A DNA stretch of 64,000 nucleotides, from assembly GCA_031556375.1 (NCBI GenBank), contig JAVBTA010000003.1, positions 62,001-126,000 on the forward strand, read 5' to 3'. Numbering within the stretch: the first letter of the stretch is position 1; each line of letters starts with the position of its first letter. The stretch comes from BNXB01 sp031556375 (lineage in GTDB: Bacteria > Bacteroidota > Bacteroidia > Bacteroidales > Azobacteroidaceae). A program made the translations under genes and the position numbers. Positions 1 to 5,894 of this stretch are shown piece after piece. Under the pieces are notes generated by a model that was not told the origin of the DNA, made no database searches, and saw only the letters and a list, made by a program, of their open reading frames with translations.

Positions 1-532
1 CATCAATATATATCAGAGGTTTTCCTTTTCCCAAAACAGTCCATTGGTTGTTAATTTTCATTACGCCAGGAAGTTGTGGGAAAATATCAACAACACTACC
101 TAAGTCTTTGAGAGGTGAATTACGGACATTCACCTTAATTTTACTGCCATCTGACTTTACAGCTTGTCTGTTTGCTGCAACAACCACCTCATTTAGTAAA
201 AAAGTTTTATTTTGCAAGTAAATAGTATCTAAAATATAAAATTCGTTATTTGAATTAAGTTCCTTTGTTATTGGCTCATAACCAAAAGCATATATTTTCA
301 ATAACAAATGCCTATTTTCTGTAATCTTCATCTCAAATTCCTGTTTTTCAAATGATTGGGAAACCAAAAGCACGGAATCATTCTGTGAATTGTAAATATC
401 TACCTGATAAATAGAAATATTTTCGTTGTTATTACCCAATACCACTCCTTTCACATGCTGCTGAGCAGATGCAGCAAGTGAAAGAAAGATGAAAGCAAAA
501 GTGAATAAAATAGTTTTACAGGGCATTTTCAT
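1..532 (-). CDS. TonB-dependent receptor-like outer-membrane protein, N-terminal part only
   Basis: The gene is cut by the left edge; about 177 codons are visible. It begins with a clear signal peptide (a hydrophobic run, then a LAASAQ cleavage site). A carboxypeptidase-regulatory-like beta-sandwich domain follows (residues about 25-115), then a plug-like segment containing NEVVVAANR, VVDIFPQLPGV and GKPLIYID. This order is typical of Bacteroidota outer-membrane beta-barrel proteins related to TonB-dependent receptors. The start (ATG at 532, or 526) lies inside the 3' end of the radical SAM gene, so the two are translationally linked and this protein belongs to the peptide locus. By inference it could export, import or sense the modified peptide. 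The barrel lies outside the window, so substrate and true family are unproven. Confidence 0.75.
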   Translation of the reverse strand, partial: MKMPCKTILFTFAFIFLSLAASAQQHVKGVVLGNNNENISIYQVDIYNSQNDSVLLVSQSFEKQEFEMKITENRHLLLKIYAFGYEPITKELNSNNEFYILDTIYLQNKTFLLNEVVVAANRQAVKSDGSKIKVNVRNSPLKDLGSVVDIFPQLPGVMKINNQWTVLGKGKPLIYID

Positions 533-1781
533 TTGTTTTATTATATAGTATTGGGAGTAAATCTACTAACTTTGTTTTATAAAAGGAACAATATGTCTTC
601 TTTTTCTCTTTCTTATTTCTTATACGATCTAAAGGGCAGCCTCCTCCACAAATAGGAAAAACATTACAATTAGAACATTCCTCATCCAAAAATGGGTCTT
701 CCTCAAAAGCAGCTTCAGATAAACGGGTCAAGGATATATTTTTTTCTAAAATATTTCCGACAGACAGATGATTATTTCCAAGATTTTCGATGCATTTATA
801 AATATTTCCTTCAGGATCAATGGCAAATTGATTCTCACTTCTGTACATACAAGGGAGAGCCAAATCCAATTTAGAATTATATTTACCTTTTGAGTTTAAA
901 CAAATCCTTGATTTAATAAACTCAAATTGGTCATTAGGATTAAAGCAAATGCCTTCATTATCAAAATTTGTTCTGTTTTGAACTAAGTTATAATTTATAA
1001 AAAGTTTTTTATTAATATGTTCAGCAAATTGATCCCTGAATAGATGAGAGATATCATCAAAAGCGCTAATGTTTGTTTTGTCTATTGCGGTCTGGATGTA
1101 TATGGGTATATCTGTATGTTGTAGTATATTGTGAATATTATTTGATATTACTTCAAAAGATCCTTTCCCATTTTTAAAATACCTTCTTTTATTATGTGTT
1201 TCAAAAGTTCCGTCCATTGATATCTGTATTCTCAACAAATTTATGTTTTTCAATTCATTAATTCTTTTTTTATTGAATAAACTTCCATTTGTAATCATAG
1301 AAGAAGTAAATTTTATTTCTTTATCTATCAATTTTTGAGAAATGGACAAAATATTTTTGAATCCTATCATAGGCTCTCCTCCAAACCAAATAATCGAAAT
1401 TTTTTTGTTTTTATTTTTTTCTAAATAGGAAACAATAGCATTTTCAACTTCTTCTTTCATTATAGATTTAGATACTTTTTTATTCCCCTCTTCAAAGCAA
1501 TAGAAACATGAAAAATTACAATTCATTGATGGTGCAATATAGAGTACTACGCAATTTCCCGAGAACGAAGATCGATAGCATAAATATTTGAATTTATTAA
1601 ATTCTTTATCATGTTCTGCCAAAATTCCATTTGCAATCAATTTATTTCTAATATTTTCGTTACTTTCAATTTCTGCTATTTGATTATTATGAATTTTGAC
1701 AAAAGCTCCTGAAAGAGAATTATATATCAAACTATAGTGAATATTTTTATTGACAATGTTATATTTTGAGATCGTTTCCAT
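516..1781 (-). CDS. Radical SAM/SPASM peptide maturase
   Basis: This 421-residue protein has the radical SAM [4Fe-4S] motif CNFSCFYC, with Cys at 88, 92 and 95 (CX3CX2C), and a SPASM-type C-terminus rich in Cys (CSNCNVFPICGGGC, then a final Cys near 403) that would bind auxiliary FeS clusters. Enzymes of this design install thioether or carbon-carbon crosslinks in ribosomal peptides. The first 75 residues come before the SAM barrel and may bind the leader. The small GG-leader peptide gene lies 84 bases upstream, which identifies the likely substrate. It resembles the maturases described for the GG-Bacteroidales natural product system (TIGR04148 from memory; an HMM search would confirm). The chemistry installed cannot be read from sequence. 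The coding sequence is very AT-rich compared with the genes right of 6 kb. Confidence 0.85.
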   Translation of the reverse strand: METISKYNIVNKNIHYSLIYNSLSGAFVKIHNNQIAEIESNENIRNKLIANGILAEHDKEFNKFKYLCYRSSFSGNCVVLYIAPSMNCNFSCFYCFEEGNKKVSKSIMKEEVENAIVSYLEKNKNKKISIIWFGGEPMIGFKNILSISQKLIDKEIKFTSSMITNGSLFNKKRINELKNINLLRIQISMDGTFETHNKRRYFKNGKGSFEVISNNIHNILQHTDIPIYIQTAIDKTNISAFDDISHLFRDQFAEHINKKLFINYNLVQNRTNFDNEGICFNPNDQFEFIKSRICLNSKGKYNSKLDLALPCMYRSENQFAIDPEGNIYKCIENLGNNHLSVGNILEKNISLTRLSEAAFEEDPFLDEECSNCNVFPICGGGCPLDRIRNKKEKKKTYCSFYKTKLVDLLPILYNKTNENAL

Positions 1782-1799
1782 AAATTAGTTTATTGTTTA

Positions 1800-1832
1800 G
1801 AAGCGATAGATTGATAAAAAATCTATCGCTTC
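1800..1832 (-). promoter_or_regulatory. Intercistronic hairpin between precursor peptide and maturase
   Basis: A perfect 13-bp inverted repeat (1800-1812 and 1820-1832) with a 7-base loop lies between the precursor peptide stop and the radical SAM start. On the minus strand no run of T follows it, so it is not a strong intrinsic terminator. A stem-loop here would suit a partial terminator or an mRNA-stability element that makes more precursor than enzyme. Confidence 0.6.
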
Positions 1833-1865
1833 TAATTTTCAGTACTAAGTAGTTCGATTTAGGAC

Positions 1866-2069
1866 TTAAGGTTCTAGTTGATTTTCTGCTGTCTCAAAAG
1901 TAATTTTGTAACCACAAGAGCATTTCGTTTGTTTATCGGTGCTAGAATATCCCTTTTGACAAGATGTATCTCCTCCTTGAATTAAATCCAACTCTTCTGC
2001 ATTCAAAAAATCAAATTGATCCGATCTGCCTGCACTAATAATTTCTAGTTCATTTGACATAGTTTTCAT
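1866..2069 (-). CDS. RiPP precursor peptide with GG leader and Cys-containing core
   Basis: A 67-residue peptide. The leader holds FLNAEELDLIQGG, the pattern of double-glycine leaders in Bacteroidota natural product precursors (compare TIGR04149, recalled rather than searched). Cleavage after Gly33 would release a 34-residue tail starting DTSC, with Cys at 37, 50 and 52 and an acidic C-terminus. The Cys residues, with Ser, Thr and Lys around them, are the obvious targets for the adjacent radical SAM enzyme. Translation could start at Met1 or Met4. No C39-type protease/exporter is visible in the window; one may lie left of position 1. Product activity is unknown. Confidence 0.8.
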   Translation of the reverse strand: MKTMSNELEIISAGRSDQFDFLNAEELDLIQGGDTSCQKGYSSTDKQTKCSCGYKITFETAENQLEP

Positions 2070-2129
2070 ACCATTATTTTTAATACATTTTTTGAGTAGC
2101 TAATAGTGGATACTCATCACTTTCATTTT

Positions 2130-2426
2130 TTATCTAAAATTTATCCATTTTCGTCGTGAAACTTTCAAGACAGTCCCATTTCTCATTACTATTTCTTTAG
2201 TTCCTTCCATGTGATTTCTGACATAAAATTTAGAATTAATAATGACATGGTAGTTTATACGTATAAAATTTTTATCTTTTAGAATTGATTCTATATTCTT
2301 CATTGACCCTCTTAAGTATTTCATTTTATGATCAACAAGGAATAGAAAACATACACCATTAATTCCGACTATATAAATTATGTCTGAATCTATATTGTGT
2401 ATATCTAGGATATTCAACTTTATCAT
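2130..2426 (-). CDS. Stand-alone LytTR DNA-binding regulator
   Basis: A 98-residue protein made almost only of a LytTR domain. The diagnostic pattern is visible: FIRINYHVIINSKFYV in the middle and NGTVLKVSRRKW near the end. There is no receiver domain or membrane segment, so it is a minimal DNA-binding protein. It starts 17 bases after the DUF3244-like gene and lies 60 bases before the precursor peptide, all on the same strand, so it probably controls this peptide locus. In other bacteria stand-alone LytTR proteins control bacteriocin and competence genes; the role here is inferred from position. Confidence 0.8.
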   Translation of the reverse strand: MIKLNILDIHNIDSDIIYIVGINGVCFLFLVDHKMKYLRGSMKNIESILKDKNFIRINYHVIINSKFYVRNHMEGTKEIVMRNGTVLKVSRRKWINFR

Positions 2427-2443
2427 CTTGCTCCATCAAAAAA

Positions 2444-2848
2444 CTATATTTCAAAATCACCATAAATTGCATTTCCGGAAACACTTTTAAAAGATATCGT
2501 GTAATACCCTTTAGGCCAACTTGAAATATCAAGATGGAGACTACCTCCATAATTTGGATTTACCTTATTGGAATAAACTGATTGTCCAAGTTCATTATAA
2601 ACATCTATACTTATGTTAGTCAGGTCTTGCAAATAATAAATACTTAGTGAGTAAGTTCCTTTGGTTACTTCAAAAGGAGTAAAACTAGATCTAAGTGTGC
2701 TTTGGGCTAAAGAGCCATGAAGGTCAATTTGCTCTTCTTTATCTGTAGTACCACATTGAGAATTATTGGCATACATAAAATTGTAGGTTGAAGAACCACC
2801 GATAATAATAATTGCTAAAAAAAAGGTCAAAATAATTTTTGTTTTCAT
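2444..2848 (-). CDS. Secreted DUF3244-like small protein
   Basis: The predicted product is 134 residues, starting at the Met at 2848; a -7 element (TAAGTTTG on the minus strand, 2884-2891) lies just upstream, which excludes the upstream in-frame ATG at 2914. It has a signal peptide (MKTKIILTFF and a hydrophobic core) and a single small beta-sandwich domain ending in KGYYTISFKSVSGNAIYGDF. This matches the Bacteroidota DUF3244 family of short secreted proteins, which resemble truncated T9SS-type sorting sandwiches (family recalled, not searched). It is the first gene of the putative peptide operon. Function is unknown; a periplasmic or surface partner of the peptide is one possibility. Confidence 0.7.
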   Translation of the reverse strand: MKTKIILTFFLAIIIIGGSSTYNFMYANNSQCGTTDKEEQIDLHGSLAQSTLRSSFTPFEVTKGTYSLSIYYLQDLTNISIDVYNELGQSVYSNKVNPNYGGSLHLDISSWPKGYYTISFKSVSGNAIYGDFEI

Positions 2849-2883
2849 AAATGAGAATTGTTTTAAGTTGTGAGATTCTTTAA

Positions 2884-2915
2884 CAAACTTAAAGATCATC
2901 AAAATGAAAAGCAAT
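2884..2915 (-). promoter_or_regulatory. Probable promoter of the peptide operon
   Basis: On the minus strand a -7 element TAAGTTTG (2884-2891) sits 20 bases downstream of ATTG (2912-2915), close to the Bacteroidota consensus TTTG-N19/20-TAnnTTTG. Transcription would start near 2878, 30 bases before the DUF3244-like ATG. Confidence 0.5.
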
Positions 2916-2924
2916 AGAAAATAA

Positions 2925-3226
2925 TTTTTGGCAGATTTTTTTTGAATAACTAAAACGTTATTTGTTTAATTATAAATAAATTAGATTGTACATTGGATGC
3001 ATTTTTGGCAGATTTTAATGACTATAAAAGTGATGTTGGTAATGGTAATTATTTTTTCACTCTCTTTTTCTTTATTCACAATTTACATCCAACCGTTTTA
3101 CAAAATTTGAATCTTTTTTACTTCTGCTTTTTCTATGTTTGGCAGACTTTTTAAAATAAATAAAAAAATTAATATGTCGATTAACAGAAATTTAGCCTGC
3201 TTTAAGAAAGAGTTTTGGCAGAAAAT
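2925..3226. repeat. Four direct copies of a TTTTTGGCAGATTTT-like motif
   Basis: The 427-base stretch without an intact gene (2849-3275) holds four copies of a GGCAGA-centred motif in the same orientation: near 2925-2943, 3002-3016, 3137-3152 and 3213-3226. Spacing between the GG pairs is 77, 134 and 76 bases. A fifth copy, inverted, lies at 5118-5135 upstream of the TPR regulator. They could be operator sites for that regulator or for the LytTR protein, or relics of its coding sequence. Confidence 0.6.
3072..3146 (-). pseudogene. Decayed copy of the 3' end of the TPR/HTH regulator
   Basis: Read on the minus strand this stretch encodes SAK, then KKDSNFVKRLD and a stop, which aligns with the C-terminus SAIRQK...KQESFVKQLDEIV of the intact gene just upstream. 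At DNA level 3075-3105 and 3284-3314 share TTCACAATTT, then TCCAA, then GTTTTACAAAA, with a small length difference that shifts the frame. No intact upstream part is visible, so this is the remnant of a second, lost regulator gene. Confidence 0.6.
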
Positions 3227-3275
3227 AGTAATTGTCTCAGAGTTGATTTTAATGATTTTCAGGAGTTTGTATTCC

Positions 3276-4997
3276 TTACTTTTTCACAATTTCGTCCAAT
3301 TGTTTTACAAAACTTTCCTGTTTTTCCATTCCAGTTTTTTGGCGAATCGCAGATTTCTTTTTCTGAATAATATTTTGGTTCGATTTTGTCAACAGTGCAA
3401 TTTCCGTATTATCAAGTCCAATCTTTGAAAGACAGCATATTAAGATATCTTCTTTGTCTAATGCAGGAAATAAATCAGTTAGCCGGATTAAAAAATTATC
3501 ATATAAAGCATTAACAGAAGAGTAAAATATTTCCCAATCAAAGGTGTCTTTTGAATTGTGTATAATTTCATTTACTTTTTCAAGTATTTTTTTTCCTTTT
3601 CTTATTTCTTCATCTCCCAGATACCTTTCTAATAAGGATATTTTCTTGAAAGTATCAAGTTGTTTAAATAGAATGTTCCTCAATTTATCATTGATATCAT
3701 TGTTTTCGTTACCAGTTGAATTATAGTCTTCATCCCCTTTTTTATTGACCATTTCTTTTAACTGATAAATTTGTTGCTTAGCTGCTAACAAGGCTTCTTT
3801 GTTTTGAATACGGTTCCTGTAGATAATGAAAATTGAAATTGCAATAACAAGAATTAACATGATGAGTATCCATAAGCGTTGAATAACAAGTTTTTTGTTT
3901 GCACTCTGAAGTAATTCAAAATCATATTTTTTTTGAATGTCTAAAATGTTGTTATTTTCTTTTTCTTCTAAAACAAATGATAAAGATTTTGAATATTGCT
4001 TATGATAATCTAAACTTTTTTGATAATTTCCACTTGATTCTTCAATTTTAGACATTAATCGGTAAACACTGGTTCTCAAAGAATTATTATTACCAGACAA
4101 ATCCAACGCAAGATTGGAGTAATATAATGAGGAATCTCTTTTTTCTTCTTGAATGGAAATTCTTGCTAAATTTATATAGACTTTTGTTTTATTAACATTA
4201 TCCGTTGTTATTGATAATGCTTGCCTCAATAAGATCTTTGCTTGGTTAGTATTCCCCAATTTTAAATGAGTAACTCCCATATTTTGTATTATATCAACTT
4301 GAATAACTGAATCATTGTATTGTTCCGCTAATTTTAATCCTTTATAGTAGTAGACAAAAGCGCTATCAGGAGATTCTTTCAATAAAAATGAATTTCCGAT
4401 ACATGAATACGATACTATTTGATTTTTATATTTATTACTGAGTTTTGAGAAATCAGTTACTGCATTTTCGTAATGTACAATAGCTTCATCATATATAAAC
4501 TGATTATAGTTTAGTTCCCCAATAAAAAATTCAGACAAACCGCACAGGTAGAAATTCTTTTCCTTTTCTGCTGTTTTCTTTGTATCAAGATACATTTTCA
4601 TTGCATCATCAAATTTTTCTTGTGACTGCAGAACACGTCCACAATAAAATTCAGCTAAAGCTAAATTATTCAGGTCATTCTCTTTTTGAAAATAATCTTT
4701 GATTTGAAAAATCAGTGTATCAGATGCTATATCTTTATAAGCCTTATCTCTTGCCTGAACAGACAACAATACATATTTAGCATATTGGGCATTGTCTAAT
4801 TCGTATGGGTTTTGTACGGATTCCAATAAAGTCAAAGCACTATCAGGGTATTGTCCAACGATTTTCTCAACTTCATTGAAAATCAACTTAACTTTTTTTT
4901 GATCACTGTTGCACGATTGAAATACTAAACAGAGGCAAGTGCAAAATAGGAAAACATAATCCCTAATCATAGTGTATTTGATTTTAAAGTTACCCAT
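3276..4997 (-). CDS. Membrane-anchored TPR regulator with C-terminal LuxR-like helix-turn-helix
   Basis: A 573-residue lipoprotein-type sensor. The signal peptide ends in a lipobox (LVFQSC; Met1 or Met10 could be the start). Tetratricopeptide-type helical repeats span roughly residues 35-345. A transmembrane helix lies at about 378-396 (LWILIMLILVIAISIFII). A coiled-coil linker follows, then a C-terminal domain (about 500-573) with the sequence of a LuxR-like helix-turn-helix (DKEDILICCLSKIGLDNTEI). Bacteroidota have many such one-component regulators that sense in the envelope and bind DNA in the cytoplasm. It lies upstream of the peptide operon on the same strand, with its own promoter. Control of the peptide genes is an inference. 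Repeated GGCAGA motifs flank the gene. Confidence 0.75.
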   Translation of the reverse strand: MGNFKIKYTMIRDYVFLFCTCLCLVFQSCNSDQKKVKLIFNEVEKIVGQYPDSALTLLESVQNPYELDNAQYAKYVLLSVQARDKAYKDIASDTLIFQIKDYFQKENDLNNLALAEFYCGRVLQSQEKFDDAMKMYLDTKKTAEKEKNFYLCGLSEFFIGELNYNQFIYDEAIVHYENAVTDFSKLSNKYKNQIVSYSCIGNSFLLKESPDSAFVYYYKGLKLAEQYNDSVIQVDIIQNMGVTHLKLGNTNQAKILLRQALSITTDNVNKTKVYINLARISIQEEKRDSSLYYSNLALDLSGNNNSLRTSVYRLMSKIEESSGNYQKSLDYHKQYSKSLSFVLEEKENNNILDIQKKYDFELLQSANKKLVIQRLWILIMLILVIAISIFIIYRNRIQNKEALLAAKQQIYQLKEMVNKKGDEDYNSTGNENNDINDKLRNILFKQLDTFKKISLLERYLGDEEIRKGKKILEKVNEIIHNSKDTFDWEIFYSSVNALYDNFLIRLTDLFPALDKEDILICCLSKIGLDNTEIALLTKSNQNIIQKKKSAIRQKTGMEKQESFVKQLDEIVKK

Positions 4998-5041
4998 ACT
5001 TCTTGTAAATTATTCATTTATAATGAAATTGCTAATGGATA

Positions 5042-5072
5042 CAAAATTACAAAGTAAATCCGATATGACAAA
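5042..5072 (-). promoter_or_regulatory. Consensus Bacteroidota promoter of the TPR regulator
   Basis: On the minus strand TTTG (5069-5072), a 19-base spacer and TAATTTTG (5042-5049) match the Bacteroidota housekeeping promoter exactly. Transcription should start near 5036, about 40 bases before the first ATG of the TPR regulator. Confidence 0.75.
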
Positions 5073-5117
5073 AATCAAGGAATAAAATCTGCATTAGTGC
5101 TTATTGAATATCGCAAA

Positions 5118-5135
5118 AAAAAATCTGCCAAAAAA
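5118..5135 (-). repeat. Inverted fifth copy of the GGCAGA motif
   Basis: The plus strand reads AAAATCTGCCAAAAAA, the reverse complement of the motif repeated at 2925-3226. It lies about 45 bases upstream of the -33 element of the TPR regulator, a suitable place for an autoregulatory site. Confidence 0.5.
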
Positions 5136-5198
5136 TTCTTTTCGACTATTGTTAAGTCAAAGATAATTAGATTATTATAATTATTTATTGTCATAAAA

Positions 5199-5582
5199 AT
5201 TCTGCCTGTGCTAATTGCGGGGTTGACAATGATTGGTTCGGATGTAAACAAGAGCTGGAAAGATTTTTATTCAACCGACGGAACGAATATGGATAGCAAT
5301 AAGGAATCATTTTCCCACACACTTTTCCTTGCACAGGGAAATCAATCTCTAAACGGCATCTCAGACTTGAAATTGAAACAGCCGAACAGTATGGTCGCCA
5401 ATCCGAATTGGGGTCCGATGGCAGGCAGTCCGCTCCTTGGCAAAACAGGTCTTTTTAGCGATGCGATGTTGTCATCCGGTTTTGATAACGTGGATTATAT
5501 AGGAGCATTCAAAAGCGATGTTGATACCGACAACTGGACGAAAGGATGGACAAACTTTGATCCGCAAAATACGGATTATTAA
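5199..5582 (+). pseudogene. C-terminal fragment of a Bacteroidota surface/periplasmic protein
   Basis: An open frame of about 125 residues with no signal peptide and no credible start (GTG at 5208 is the first option; the frame is closed by a stop at 5178). It ends WTKGWTNFDPQNTDY after a stretch with VDYIGAF. I recall this ending from the C-termini of larger secreted Bacteroidota proteins. It therefore looks like the last part of a longer gene whose 5' portion was lost at the junction with the AT-rich peptide locus. The intact terminator at 5614-5653 supports a once-functional gene. The parent family needs a database search. Confidence 0.6.
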
Positions 5583-5613
5583 TGAAAGTCAAATAATATT
5601 GTGTTTAAATTTA

Positions 5614-5653
5614 AAGGAGATGTGTCGAAGATTCGGAACATCTCCTTATTTTT
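5614..5653 (+). terminator. Intrinsic terminator after the truncated gene
   Basis: A 10-bp stem (AAGGAGATGT at 5614-5623 with its complement at 5638-5647) is followed by ATTTTT on the plus strand. Confidence 0.75.
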
Positions 5654-5677
5654 GTCTTTCAGGAGAGTCTGAGATAT

Positions 5678-5715
5678 AAAAAAATGCCTTCCAAACCATT
5701 GATTTGAAAGGCATT
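5678..5715 (-). terminator. Intrinsic terminator of tRNA-Gly
   Basis: An inverted repeat (AATGCCTT at 5683-5690 and its complement at 5708-5715) is followed on the minus strand by a run of T (5678-5684), about 40 bases beyond the tRNA 3' end. Confidence 0.75.
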
Positions 5716-5751
5716 GTCCAACAATTTCCCTTAGTTGTATTACCAACCTGG

Positions 5752-5824
5752 AGCGAAAGACGGGACTCGAACCCGCGACCCTAACCTTGGCAAGGTTATG
5801 CTCTACCAACTGAGCTACTTTCGC
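5752..5824 (-). tRNA. tRNA-Gly (anticodon GCC)
   Basis: The minus strand folds as a full cloverleaf: acceptor GCGAAAG/CTTTCGC, D stem GCTC/GAGC, anticodon stem TAACC/GGTTA around loop TTGCCAA, and T stem GCGGG/CCCGT with TTCGAGT. The anticodon is GCC. CCA is not encoded (T discriminator, then CC then A-poor sequence). Its 3' end faces the AT-rich peptide locus. Confidence 0.95.
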
Positions 5825-5846
5825 ATAATCTCCTCGTTTGCGGATG

Positions 5847-5877
5847 CAAAGGTATGGAAATATTGTTAATTCTCAAA
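5847..5877 (-). promoter_or_regulatory. Consensus promoter of tRNA-Gly
   Basis: On the minus strand TTTG (5874-5877), a 19-base spacer and TACCTTTG (5847-5854) match the Bacteroidota consensus. The predicted start, near 5841, is about 17 bases before the mature tRNA. Confidence 0.75.
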
Positions 5878-5894
5878 ATTTTTATCTTATAATC

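Noticed and set aside
3135..3428. Plus-strand open frame of 97 codons overlapping the TPR regulator end
   Set aside because: It runs antisense over the conserved 3' end of the regulator and the repeat-rich spacer; its product is low-complexity Phe/Leu with no domain or promoter.
5579..5809. Minus-strand open frame across tRNA-Gly
   Set aside because: It is read through the tRNA itself and two terminators, so it is not a gene.
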